Of a stretch of 64,000 nt of DNA, positions 9,012 to 17,126 are shown one piece after another. Numbering within the stretch: the first letter of the stretch is position 1; every line of letters begins with the position of its first letter. The position numbers were made by a program, and so were the translations under genes. The stretch is from Nocardia spumae (GTDB taxonomy: Bacteria > Actinomycetota > Actinomycetes > Mycobacteriales > Mycobacteriaceae). Under the pieces are notes generated by a model. The model was given only the letters and a program-made list of their open reading frames with translations. It ran no database searches and was not told the origin of the DNA. Location: positions 1,240,001 to 1,304,000 of the forward strand of contig NZ_JAJFZL010000001.1 of assembly GCF_020733635.1 (NCBI RefSeq), in the 5' to 3' direction.

Positions 9012-9692
9012 GTGGCATACCGCAGAACCCCCGCCGTGCAGGCGCGACTCGAGGCGCAGGCGCGCGCCATCGTGCACGCGGCGATGAAGGTGCTCTCCGA
9101 GCAGGGCTTCGGCGGGTTGTCGATGGCCACGGTCGCCGCCGAAGCCGGAGTCGCCACCGGAACGGTCTACAAGAGCTTCCGCGGTAAGGCCGAACTGGTC
9201 ACCGCCGTCTTCCGTGATGTCGTGACCCGCGAGGTCGCGGCCGTCGCCCAGGCCGGCGCCGACGGCGGCGTGGTCGAGCGCGTCACCGCCGCGGTGGAGA
9301 CCTTCGCCGGGCGTGCGCTGAAGAATCCCAAACTCGCCTATGTCCTGCTGGCGGAGCCGGTGGACGCCGGTGTGGACACCGAACGCCTGCGTTTCCGCCG
9401 CGCCTTCGCCGAAACCTTCGAGTCCGCGATCGCCGAGGGGGTCGCGGCCGGGCGGCTACCGGCCCAGGATCCGGGCACCAGCGCCGCGGCGCTGGTGGGG
9501 GCCATCGGCGAGGTGTTGGTCGGACCGCTCGCACAGCAGGTGCAGAGTGAATCGGTGGTCCCCGAACTGGTCGCCTTCGCACTGCGCGCACTCGGCGTCA
9601 CGGACTCCGCCGTCACGGACTCCGGCCGCACGGATACCCATCGCACCGATATCGGCGCATACGAACAGGAGCAATCGGATGCCCACCCATAA
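9012..9692 (+). CDS. TetR/AcrR family transcriptional regulator
   Basis: 226 aa. The N-terminal HTH spans residues about 15-60 (IVHAAMKVLSEQGFGGLSMATVAAEAGVATGTVYKSFRGKAELVTAVF), with a variable helical ligand domain behind it. The C-terminus is low-complexity (Thr/Asp/Ser-rich). GTG 9012 directly follows the palindrome with no ribosome site, suggesting a leaderless transcript. The gene overlaps the downstream acyl-CoA dehydrogenase start by 14 bp and is divergent from crotonase plus acyltransferase genes, so an acyl-CoA or fatty-acid effector is likely. Confidence 0.85.
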   Translation: MAYRRTPAVQARLEAQARAIVHAAMKVLSEQGFGGLSMATVAAEAGVATGTVYKSFRGKAELVTAVFRDVVTREVAAVAQAGADGGVVERVTAAVETFAGRALKNPKLAYVLLAEPVDAGVDTERLRFRRAFAETFESAIAEGVAAGRLPAQDPGTSAAALVGAIGEVLVGPLAQQVQSESVVPELVAFALRALGVTDSAVTDSGRTDTHRTDIGAYEQEQSDAHP

Positions 9693-11298
9693 CGTGTTCA
9701 ATCAGGTCCCGCCGATCACCCCCTTCGACTTCTCCCGCAATCCGGCGCTGATCGAGGGCCTGCATCGCGAGGCAGCGGGCTGGGCCGAGGCCGAGGTGCG
9801 TGAATTGGGCGCGCTGGCGGGCAGTTTCGAGGTTCAGGAGTGGGGCCGGCTGGCCAACGAGTATCCGCCGGTGCTGCACACTCACGACCGCTACGGCAAC
9901 CGCGTGGACGAGGTGGAATTCCACCCCTACTGGCACAATCTCATGGATGTGGCGGTACGCCACGGCCTGCACGGCAGTCCCTGGCTCGACGAGCGTCCCG
10001 GCGCCCACGCCGCGCGGGCCGCGAAGTTCTACACCTGGGGGATCGCCGACGCCGGCCATATGTGTCCCATCTCGATGACCTACGCCGCGGTCCCGGCGCT
10101 GCGCCACAACCCCGAGCTCGCCGCGCGCTACGAGCCGCTACTGGGTTCCCGCACTTACGATTTCGGCCTGCGCGAGCCGTCGTCGAAGGCCGGTCTGATC
10201 GCCGGTATGTCGATGACCGAGAAGCAGGGCGGTTCGGATGTGCGAGCCAATACCACTACGGCCACACCGCAATCCGACGGTTCCTACCGGATCGTGGGAC
10301 ACAAATGGTTCACCTCCGCGCCGATGTCGGATATGTTCCTGACCCTCGCGCAGGCTCCCGGTGGTCTGTCGTGCTTCCTGCTGCCCCGGGTGCTGCCCGA
10401 CGGCACCCGTAACACGTTGCGCCTGCAGCGCCTGAAGGACAAGCTGGGCAACAAGTCCAACGCCTCCTCCGAGATCGAATACGAGAACGCGGTGGGCTGG
10501 CTGGTCGGCGCCGAGGGCGCCGGGGTCAAGACCATCATCGAGATGGTGAATATGACCCGCCTCGACTGTGTGATCGGCTCCGCGACCGGTATGCGGACCG
10601 GCGTCGTCTACGCCGCGCACCATGCCCGGCATCGAGAAGCGTTCGGGGCCAGGCTGATCGACCAGCCGGCGATGCGTAACGTACTGGCCGACCTGGTGAT
10701 CGAATCCGACGCCGCGACAACGGTGATGATGCGGCTGGCCGGAGCCACCGACCGCGCCGGCACCGATCCGGCCGAGGCCGCCCTGCGCCGGATCGCGTTG
10801 GCGGTCACCAAATACTGGGTATGCAAGCGAGCGCCCGCCCATGCGGCCGAGGCCCTGGAATGCTTCGGCGGCAACGGCTACGTCGAGGAGTCCGGGATGC
10901 CGCGGCTCTATCGCGAGGCCCCGCTGATGTCGATCTGGGAGGGCTCGGGCAATGTCGCGGCGCTGGATGCCCTGCGCGCGATGGGGCGCCAGCCCGAAAC
11001 GGTGGAGGCCTACTTCAACGAGGTGTCGCTGGCCCGCGGCGCCAACCATCACCTCGACGACGCGATCGACCGTATCGGCAAGGAACTGACCGATCTCACC
11101 GATATCGAGTTCCGCGCGCGCCGGGTCGTCGAGTTGATGGCGCTGGTACTGCAGGGCGCCCAGCTGGTGCGTCACGGTCACGCCGCGGTGGCGGATGCGT
11201 TCTGCGCCAGCCGATTCGGCGGAGATTGGGGTATCGCCTTCGGCACCCTTCCGGTCGGCGTGGATACCGAGGCGATCCTGCAGCGCGCCTTCGTCTGA
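9679..11298 (+). CDS. aidB: AidB-like acyl-CoA dehydrogenase
   Basis: 539 aa, almost the length of E. coli AidB (541). Residues matching AidB throughout include HxVFNQ at the N-terminus, GRLANEYPP, FHPYWHNLM, MSMTEKQGGSDVRANTT, GHKWFTSAPMSD, GGLSCFLLPR, LRLQRLKDKLGNKSNASSEIEY, CFGGNGYVEESGMPRLYRE and SIWEGSGN. AidB is an FAD flavoprotein induced in alkylation stress; many actinobacterial relatives may simply act on acyl-CoAs. ATG 9679 has AGGAG 7 nt upstream and overlaps the end of the TetR gene, implying translational coupling. Confidence 0.9.
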   Translation: MPTHNVFNQVPPITPFDFSRNPALIEGLHREAAGWAEAEVRELGALAGSFEVQEWGRLANEYPPVLHTHDRYGNRVDEVEFHPYWHNLMDVAVRHGLHGSPWLDERPGAHAARAAKFYTWGIADAGHMCPISMTYAAVPALRHNPELAARYEPLLGSRTYDFGLREPSSKAGLIAGMSMTEKQGGSDVRANTTTATPQSDGSYRIVGHKWFTSAPMSDMFLTLAQAPGGLSCFLLPRVLPDGTRNTLRLQRLKDKLGNKSNASSEIEYENAVGWLVGAEGAGVKTIIEMVNMTRLDCVIGSATGMRTGVVYAAHHARHREAFGARLIDQPAMRNVLADLVIESDAATTVMMRLAGATDRAGTDPAEAALRRIALAVTKYWVCKRAPAHAAEALECFGGNGYVEESGMPRLYREAPLMSIWEGSGNVAALDALRAMGRQPETVEAYFNEVSLARGANHHLDDAIDRIGKELTDLTDIEFRARRVVELMALVLQGAQLVRHGHAAVADAFCASRFGGDWGIAFGTLPVGVDTEAILQRAFV

Positions 11299-11304
11299 AC
11301 CGAT

Positions 11305-12126
11305 TCAGGCGTCGGCGTGCGACATCTCCCACGGGGCCTGCGGTAGCACCGAGCCCGTCTCGAGCAACGACTTGAGATTGGCCAGCACCGCGGGCCATCC
11401 GTCGGAGATGCCTTGCCTCATTTCCTGATTCGGCAGATTCTCGTGGGTCACGGTGAGCCTGACGATGTCCTGGTGCGGCTCGACGAGGAAGGTGACGACC
11501 GAGGGTTCCCGGTTCGTGTCGGGTGCGTCCTCGAAGGTGATCACCAGGCGGTGCGGCGGTTCGGATTCGAGCACCTTCCCGACGACATCGACCGCGCCCG
11601 AACCGTCGGCGCGCCGGTGTTCCCAGCGCGAACCCGGTTGCCAGTCCGACACATTCGCGTGACCCCAGTACTGCGCGGTGAGGTCCGCGTCGGTCAGCGC
11701 CCGCCACACCTGTTCGGCGCCCGCGTGAATGTAGGTGACGTAGACGTAGTTCGGCACGGTCGTGCTCATGGTGTTCTCCTCTGCCTGATATTCGATGGCC
11801 TGATCCTTGATGGCCTGATCCTTGATGGCACGGATCGCATCCAGTCGCGGCTTGTCGAAGGCCGAGATCCACCGCTGTTCGATGTCGTGAATCGGTGCCG
11901 GATTGATGTAGTGCAGCCGCTCCCGTCCGCGCCGCACCACGGTGACCAGCTCCGCGCGCACGAGGATGTCGAGATGCTGGGTCACCGACTGCCGCGCCAT
12001 CTGCACCCGCTCGCACAGTTCGCGCAGAGTCTGCCCATTGTGCTCACGGAGTCGATCGAGCAGCAGCCGCCGAGTGGAATCGGCGAGTGCTTTGAAAACC
12101 AGGTCCAGATCCGGTTCGGGTTGCAC
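11305..12126 (-). CDS. ArsR-family regulator fused to SRPBCC/AHSA1 domain
   Basis: About 273 aa from GTG 12126. Residues about 8-90 are an ArsR winged helix (LVFKALADSTRRLLLDRLREHNGQTLRELCERVQMARQSVTQHLDIL). A short repetitive linker (IKDQAIKDQAIEYQAEEN) follows, then an AHSA1/SRPBCC ligand domain (VYVTYIHAGAEQVWRALTDADLTAQYWG...). A perfect ribosome site (AGAGGAGA, 6-nt spacer) stands before an in-frame ATG at 11769, which could give the SRPBCC domain as a separate product. An ATG at 12162 is possible as start, but a palindrome covers 12136-12155. The gene is convergent with aidB, 6 bp apart. Confidence 0.8.
   Translation of the reverse strand: MQPEPDLDLVFKALADSTRRLLLDRLREHNGQTLRELCERVQMARQSVTQHLDILVRAELVTVVRRGRERLHYINPAPIHDIEQRWISAFDKPRLDAIRAIKDQAIKDQAIEYQAEENTMSTTVPNYVYVTYIHAGAEQVWRALTDADLTAQYWGHANVSDWQPGSRWEHRRADGSGAVDVVGKVLESEPPHRLVITFEDAPDTNREPSVVTFLVEPHQDIVRLTVTHENLPNQEMRQGISDGWPAVLANLKSLLETGSVLPQAPWEMSHADA
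11791..11830. repeat. 15-bp tandem repeat in the fusion linker
   Basis: On the + strand GATGGCCTGATCCTT occurs twice in tandem, followed by a partial third copy (GATGGCACGG) and preceded by a related GATGGCCTGAT-like unit. It encodes the KDQAI repeats that join the ArsR and SRPBCC parts of the minus-strand gene. Confidence 0.7.
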
Positions 12127-12135
12127 TCGACAATC

Positions 12136-12155
12136 ATGCAGGTATTTACCTGCAT
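12136..12155. promoter_or_regulatory. ArsR-type palindromic operator
   Basis: Inverted repeat ATGCAGGTA-N2-TACCTGCAT immediately upstream of the GTG start of the ArsR-SRPBCC gene. Nine of ten bases per arm match. Likely an autoregulatory site; its position argues that translation starts at 12126, not 12162. Confidence 0.6.
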
Positions 12156-12420
12156 ATGTCAACGGTGGTCCGGAACCCGCCGTTCCGCATCACCGCCTAC
12201 GAACCCGGCCGTGAGTTGAGTATCGAACGACCCGAGCCCGCGGGCGCCCTGCGGATCACCTGGAGGGTGCGGGCACGGCCGGGCGGATCCGAGGTGACGC
12301 AGCGGCTCGAAATCAGCGGCATCTCGACGCCGGGCTGCCGGCGGGTGATCGGGTCACGGCTCCAGCAGGACAGCCGAATCGGCTTCGCGCGCTTGGCTTT
12401 CGCCGCCGGCATCGCCTCCT
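12156..12420 (+). pseudogene. Remnant of an SRPBCC (polyketide-cyclase-like) gene
   Basis: The + frame gives NPPFRITAYEPGRELSIERP, then ITWRVRARPGGSEVTQRLEISG and a final LARLAFAAG-type helix. This is the C-terminal half of a typical SRPBCC protein. The N-terminal strands are missing, the frame begins inside the ArsR operator, and no stop follows at the natural end, so it looks like a truncated, decaying gene. Confidence 0.5.
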
Positions 12421-12487
12421 CGGCCGACGCGCTGGAGGTCGTGATCGCCGGCGCCCTCGGTCGTCACATCGCGGCGGATCCGACCTG

Positions 12488-12800
12488 CCGGGGGCAGCGC
12501 GCTGATCAACCTGGCCGGGCAGATCGTCGACTGCCGTCCCACCGCCCGCACTATCGACGTGCTGCGCCGCAGCCGAGTCGACCCCACCGCCGCACTGGTC
12601 ACCGCATCGACATCCCTCGATCGCCCGCTCGACTACACCGGAGCCGATCCTGAAACTGGGCGCGCTGCTCCTACGCAGCGATCCCGCCCTCGGCCCGACC
12701 GGACGTCACGCGACCTCGGAAGTCCTGCCGCGCACCGGTTTCCGGTTCTCGTACCCCACCTTGGACGAGGCGCTGACAGACCTCATTCCCCGTCGAGTTC
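12488..12800 (+). pseudogene. Remnant of an NAD-dependent epimerase (TIGR01777/DUF1731 type)
   Basis: Two pieces in different + frames. From about 12496, SALINLAGQIVDCRPTARTI then VLRRSRVDPT matches the N-terminal third of actinobacterial epimerases. From about 12641, EPILKLGALLLRSDPALG, then TGRHATSEVLPRTGFRFSYP and LDEALTDLI, matches their C-terminal DUF1731 end. The middle (several hundred bases) is deleted with a frameshift, and the natural stop is absent. Confidence 0.6.
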
Positions 12801-12827
12801 GGCGAGCGCCCGGTCGGAACCAGCGGC

Positions 12828-14480
12828 TCACCGTCGTCCGCGGTACCAGCGAATCAGCGCATCGGTCGACGAATCCGATTGCGGTGCCGGTTCCTCGGCG
12901 GCGGTCAGCAGCGGCTCCAGCGCCAATGCCTGCTGTTTACCGAGTTCCACCCCCCACTGGTCGAAACTGTCGATACCCCAGATCACGCCCTCCACGAAAA
13001 CCTGGTGCTCGTAGAGTGCGATCAGCTGTCCGACGACCGACGGCGTCAGCTGTGGCGCGAGGATCGCGGTCGAGGGCCGATTACCGGGCATCACCCGATG
13101 CGGCACCAGCGCCGGATCGAAGCCCGCGGTACCACCGTCCTCGGCCTCGATCTCCGCCGCGGTCCGTCCGAAGGCCAGCACCTTGGTCTGCGCGAACAGA
13201 TTGCTCATCAGGATGTCGTGCATACTGCCCGAACCGTCGCGGGTCGCGAGATCGTCGGTGGGCCGGGCGAATCCGATGAAATCGGCCGGAACCAGCCGGG
13301 TGCCCTGATGCAGCAGTTGATAGAACGCGTGCTGACCGTTGGTGCCCGGCTCGCCCCAGAAGATCTCACCGGTCGAGGTCGTCACCGGGCTGCCGTCCAG
13401 ACGGACCGACTTCCCGTTGGACTCCATGGTCAGCTGCTGCAGATAGGCCGGAAAGCGGGCCAGATCGTTGGAATACGGCAGGACCGCGCGCGACTGCGCG
13501 CCGAAGAAATTCGAGTACCAGACCCCGAGCAGACCCAGCAGGATCGGCGCGTTGCGCTCCGGCGGGGCGGAGACGAAATGCTCGTCGACACTGTGCATTC
13601 CGGCCAGGAACTCGGCGAAACGCTCCCGGCCGATCACCGCCATGATCGACAACCCGATCGCCGAATCCACCGAATAGCGGCCGCCGACCCAATCCCAGAA
13701 CTCGAACATGTTCGCGGTATCGATGCCGAAGTCCGCGACCCGCTGCGCATGCGTGGACACCGCCACGAAATGCTTGGCGACCGCGTCCTCGCCGAGAGCG
13801 GCGACCAGCCAGCGGCGCGCGGCCGTGGCATTGGTCAGCGTCTCCAGGGTCGAAAACGTCTTGGACGCAACGACGAACAGCGTCCGGGCCGGATCCAGAC
13901 CCGCCAATGTCGCGGTCAGATCCGCCGGATCGATATTGGACACGAAGCGCGCCGAAATACCCGCGTCCGCGTAGTGACGCAAGGCCTGAGACAGCATCGC
14001 CGGACCGAGATCCGAGCCGCCGATACCGATGTTCACCACCGTGGTGATGCGTTCACCGCTCGCTCCGCGCCACTGCCCCGAACGGACCGCGTCGGTGAAA
14101 TCGCCCATTCGGCGCAGCACTTCGCGCACGGCCGCTCCGGCATCGGAGCCGTCGATCGTCATCGACGCCCCCGCCGGCAGCCGCAGCGCCACATGGCCCA
14201 CCGCGCGGTCCTCGGAGGTGTTGATGTGCTCACCCGCGAACATCGCGTCCCGGCGGCGCGTGACACCCGCGGTATCGGCCAGATCGAGCAGCAGATCCAG
14301 GGTTTCGCGCGTGATCCGATGCTTGCTGTAATCGATGTGGAGGTCGCCCACTTCGACCGTCAGCTCCCGCCCGCGCTCGGGATCCTCGGCGAAGAATTCG
14401 CGTAGATGCCGGTCGGCCACAGCCGAGTGATGATCATGCAGTTTCCGCCAGGCCGCAGTCGCGGTGATGTCGCTGCTCAC
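12828..14480 (-). CDS. pgi: Glucose-6-phosphate isomerase
   Basis: 550 aa, normal length for the long bacterial PGI. It interconverts glucose-6-P and fructose-6-P in the cytosol. Seen: [15 protein letters not shown] (sugar-phosphate loop), [22 protein letters not shown] (catalytic Glu region), [15 protein letters not shown] (catalytic His) and VELGKQ (C-terminal catalytic Lys). GTG 14480 starts [11 protein letters not shown]; no good ribosome site is visible. Its start codon lies in a degenerate outer copy of the 66-bp repeat array that fills its upstream region. In M. tuberculosis pgi also lies near the chorismate mutase and uvrD1 genes. Confidence 0.97.
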   Translation of the reverse strand: MSSDITATAAWRKLHDHHSAVADRHLREFFAEDPERGRELTVEVGDLHIDYSKHRITRETLDLLLDLADTAGVTRRRDAMFAGEHINTSEDRAVGHVALRLPAGASMTIDGSDAGAAVREVLRRMGDFTDAVRSGQWRGASGERITTVVNIGIGGSDLGPAMLSQALRHYADAGISARFVSNIDPADLTATLAGLDPARTLFVVASKTFSTLETLTNATAARRWLVAALGEDAVAKHFVAVSTHAQRVADFGIDTANMFEFWDWVGGRYSVDSAIGLSIMAVIGRERFAEFLAGMHSVDEHFVSAPPERNAPILLGLLGVWYSNFFGAQSRAVLPYSNDLARFPAYLQQLTMESNGKSVRLDGSPVTTSTGEIFWGEPGTNGQHAFYQLLHQGTRLVPADFIGFARPTDDLATRDGSGSMHDILMSNLFAQTKVLAFGRTAAEIEAEDGGTAGFDPALVPHRVMPGNRPSTAILAPQLTPSVVGQLIALYEHQVFVEGVIWGIDSFDQWGVELGKQQALALEPLLTAAEEPAPQSDSSTDALIRWYRGRR

Positions 14481-14484
14481 CTTC

Positions 14485-14814
14485 GCGACACTACAGACCA
14501 GTCCGTGCCCGCGCAGGTATCGGAGTGATGTCGCTGGCTCGGTCCGTTGCGCGACACTACAGACCAGTCCGTGCCCGCGCAGGTATCGGAGTGATGTCGC
14601 TGGCTCGGTCCGTTGCGCGACACTACAGACCAGTCCGTGCCCGCGCAGGTATCGGAGTGATGTCGCTGGCTCGGTCCGTTGCGCGACACGACAGACCAGT
14701 CTGTGCCCGCGCAGGTATCGGAGTGATGTCGCTGGCTCGGTCCGTTGCGCGACACGACAGACCAGTCCGTGCCCGCGCAGGTATCGGAGTGATGTCGCTG
14801 GCTCGGTCCGTTGC
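14485..14814. repeat. Five tandem copies of a 66-bp minisatellite
   Basis: Units begin GCGACAC at 14485, 14551, 14617, 14683 and 14749, with a sixth partial start at 14815 and a degenerate copy reaching into the pgi start. Copies 1-3 read CACTACAG after GCGA; 4 and 5 read CACGACAG; copy 4 also has CAGTCTG for CAGTCCG. Each unit contains TGTCGC and GCGACA about 14 bp apart, able to pair. 66 is a multiple of three and both strands stay open in one frame, so a 22-residue repeat could be read from either side. No unique spacers are present, so this is not CRISPR. Confidence 0.95.
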
Positions 14815-14865
14815 GCGACATCGGAGATCTCCCTACCGACGGAGCGCGCGGCCTACGCTGAGCAC

Positions 14866-16317
14866 ATGGTGTCGCAAACCGAGTTACTGGAATCCGTCCC
14901 CAACCAGCTCTGGATCGGCGGGCCGGTGGATGCCACCGGTGGCGCCACGTTCGCGGTCGAGAATCCGGCCACCGGCGAGCCCGTCGCACACGTGGCCGAC
15001 GCCTCACCGGAGGATGCGATGCGCGCCCTGGACGCGGCGGCGGCCGCACAGGACGGCTGGGCCGCGACTCCCGCTCGCGAGCGCGGCGAGATCCTGCGCG
15101 CGGTCTACGAGCGGATCGTCGAGCACACCGAGGACTTCGCCCTGCTGATGACCCTGGAAATGGGTAAGGCGCTACCGGAGAGCCGCAACGAGGTGCGCTA
15201 CGGCGCCGAATTCTTCCGCTGGTTCAGCGAGGAAGCGGTGCGGGTGCACGGCCGCTATCAGACCGCGCCCACCGGGACCGGCCGCATCGTCGTCCACAAA
15301 CAGCCGGTGGGACCGTGCCTGGCCATCACCCCGTGGAACTTCCCGCTCGCCATGGGGACCCGCAAGATCGGGCCCGCCCTGGCCGCCGGCTGCACGATGA
15401 TCGTCAAACCGGCCTCGGCCACCCCGCTGACCATGCTGCTGCTGGCCAAGCTGTGCAGCGACGCCGGACTGCCCGACGGTGTCCTGTCGGTGATCACCTC
15501 GCGCCGCTCCGGTGCGGTCACCGAACCCCTGTTGAGCGATCCGCGGCTGCGCAAACTCACCTTCACCGGCTCTACCGAGGTCGGTCGCACTCTCGTCGAG
15601 AAGTCCGCGCACGGCCTGCTGCGCACCTCGATGGAACTGGGCGGTAACGCCCCCTTCGTGGTCTTCGACGATGCCGATATCGATGCCGCGGTGCAGGGCG
15701 CCATGCTGGCGAAACTGCGCAACGGCGGCGAGGCGTGCACCGCCGCCAACCGATTCCACGTGCACAACTCGGTACGCGCGGAATTCACCGACAAGCTCGT
15801 CGCGGCGATGCAGGAGGTCACACTCGGCCCCGGTGACGATCCGTCGACCACGCTGGGCCCGCTGATCAACCAGGATCAGCTCGATACCGTCAGCGACCTG
15901 GTCGACGACGCGGTCGAGCGCGGCGCCGAGGTCCGTATCGGCGGGAAGGCGCCCGGCGGTGCGGGCTACTACTACCCGGCCACGGTGCTGTGTGAGGTGC
16001 CCGAGGATGCCCGAATCCTGAGCGAGGAGGTGTTCGGCCCGGTCGCGCCGATCATCGGATTCGATACCGAGGAGCAGGGGCTCGCCGCCGCCAACGACAC
16101 CGAATTCGGTTTGGTCGCTTACATTTACACCCGTGACCTGGACCGCGCGCTGCGAATCGCCGAGGGACTGGAAAGCGGCATGGTCGGGGTCAATCGGGGC
16201 GTCATCTCCGACCCCGCCGCCCCCTTCGGCGGGGTGAAGGCGTCCGGATTCGGCCGTGAGGGCGGTTTCGAGGGCATCGAGGAATATCTGTCGACGAAGT
16301 ACATCGCCCTGCCCTGA
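14866..16317 (+). CDS. gabD: NAD(P)-dependent succinate-semialdehyde dehydrogenase
   Basis: 483 aa aldehyde dehydrogenase. N157 in TPWNFPLAMG, E258 in MELGGNAPF and catalytic C291 in GGEACTAANR are present, as is the NAD loop FTGSTEVGR. The overall pattern (EMGKALPESRNEVRYGAEFFRWFSEEAVR, SDPAAPFGGVKASGFGREGG) matches GabD-type enzymes that oxidise succinate semialdehyde to succinate, feeding the TCA cycle. The open frame continues upstream through the 66-bp repeats; ATG 14866 (MVSQTELLESV) is chosen because family homology begins here, though the ribosome site is weak. Confidence 0.85.
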   Translation: MVSQTELLESVPNQLWIGGPVDATGGATFAVENPATGEPVAHVADASPEDAMRALDAAAAAQDGWAATPARERGEILRAVYERIVEHTEDFALLMTLEMGKALPESRNEVRYGAEFFRWFSEEAVRVHGRYQTAPTGTGRIVVHKQPVGPCLAITPWNFPLAMGTRKIGPALAAGCTMIVKPASATPLTMLLLAKLCSDAGLPDGVLSVITSRRSGAVTEPLLSDPRLRKLTFTGSTEVGRTLVEKSAHGLLRTSMELGGNAPFVVFDDADIDAAVQGAMLAKLRNGGEACTAANRFHVHNSVRAEFTDKLVAAMQEVTLGPGDDPSTTLGPLINQDQLDTVSDLVDDAVERGAEVRIGGKAPGGAGYYYPATVLCEVPEDARILSEEVFGPVAPIIGFDTEEQGLAAANDTEFGLVAYIYTRDLDRALRIAEGLESGMVGVNRGVISDPAAPFGGVKASGFGREGGFEGIEEYLSTKYIALP

Positions 16318-16348
16318 TCGCGTTTCGGGCGGCCGGCGAGAAGAACGA

Positions 16349-16378
16349 CCGCCCCGGGGGAATGAACACCCGGGGCGG
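16349..16378. terminator. Strong hairpin after gabD
   Basis: CCGCCCCGGG pairs perfectly with CCCGGGGCGG around a 10-nt loop, 31 bp past the gabD stop. It could also serve the convergent chorismate mutase gene. No T-run, as is common in actinomycetes. Confidence 0.65.
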
Positions 16379-16513
16379 CCTGGGGTCGCGGAGTTCGTCG
16401 AGACGATCGCCGCGTGGTCTGGTCGAGTTGCCGGTCGGCGCTCCGGATCGCGGGGCGGTCGTCGACAGGCAGCATTCGGTGACGGCCCGATCGGCGGGAC
16501 CGGGCCGGAAAGG

Positions 16514-16822
16514 TCAGTGGCCGAGCCGCCCGCGCCCCAGGCGCAGCAGCAGCATGGCCAGCGTGTGGCCTTCCTGACCGAGTTCGCTGAAGCGCTCCAG
16601 CACCTTCATCTCGCGGGAGTGCACCAGGCGCGGACCGCCGTTGGCCATCCGGGTGCGGCCGATGATTCGCGAGACCTCGGTACGGCGCTTGATCGCCGCG
16701 AGGATCTCGGCGTCGAGCCGATCGATCTCCTTGCGGAGCTTCTCGATCTCCGCTTCACTGCTGGGCAGCTCGGGCTCGGCCCCGGTCGCGGACTGGTCGA
16801 TCGGCTCAGTAGAGGTGCTCAT
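16514..16822 (-). CDS. AroQ-class chorismate mutase
   Basis: 102 aa, close to the small intracellular chorismate mutase of mycobacteria (Rv0948c). It converts chorismate to prephenate for Phe/Tyr synthesis. Helix 1 IEKLRKEIDRLDAEILAAIKRRTEVSRIIG carries the catalytic Arg and Lys pattern; RMANGGPRLVHSREMKVLERF follows, and the C-terminal LLLRLGRGRLGH helps bind DAHP synthase in mycobacteria. ATG 16822 has GAGGAG 9 nt upstream. Lying next to pcrA/uvrD1, it keeps the M. tuberculosis order. Confidence 0.9.
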   Translation of the reverse strand: MSTSTEPIDQSATGAEPELPSSEAEIEKLRKEIDRLDAEILAAIKRRTEVSRIIGRTRMANGGPRLVHSREMKVLERFSELGQEGHTLAMLLLRLGRGRLGH

Positions 16823-17126
16823 ACTTTCTTCTCCTCGTGTCAGAACTTCGATCGGCATGCGGCCCTGCCCCGTTACCGATCGGATTCCTCCACCGTGAAA
16901 CAGACCTTGTCGGCCTTGAATTGTCCCCCGTCTAGTGTGCGCTCACGTGCGAAATCGGCGACCACGAATGCCGTCGTTCGTCAGAACAGCAGAGGTGGTG
17001 AGCGCGCTGGTCATATGGCCAGTCTGCCACGCGTGGCAAACGAGGCAAAGTTCTCGTCGGTGAGAATGCCGCCGGTATCGCGCCGGACTACAGCATGTCG
17101 GTGTCCGCCGGTAGCGTGGATGGACG
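16823..17126. other. Divergent intergenic region with a 14-bp palindrome
   Basis: 304 bp between the chorismate mutase and pcrA starts. No gene is seen. TGCCACGCGTGGCA at 17025-17038 is a perfect palindrome and could be an operator for either gene; nothing else distinctive is visible. Confidence 0.4.

Noticed and set aside
14485..14814. CRISPR array
   Set aside because: Whole 66-bp units are repeated head to tail with no unique spacers and no cas genes nearby.
14464..14865. Upstream extension of the gabD frame through the 66-bp repeats
   Set aside because: Family homology starts only at ATG 14866; the extension would be repeat peptide with no known role, although translation cannot be excluded.
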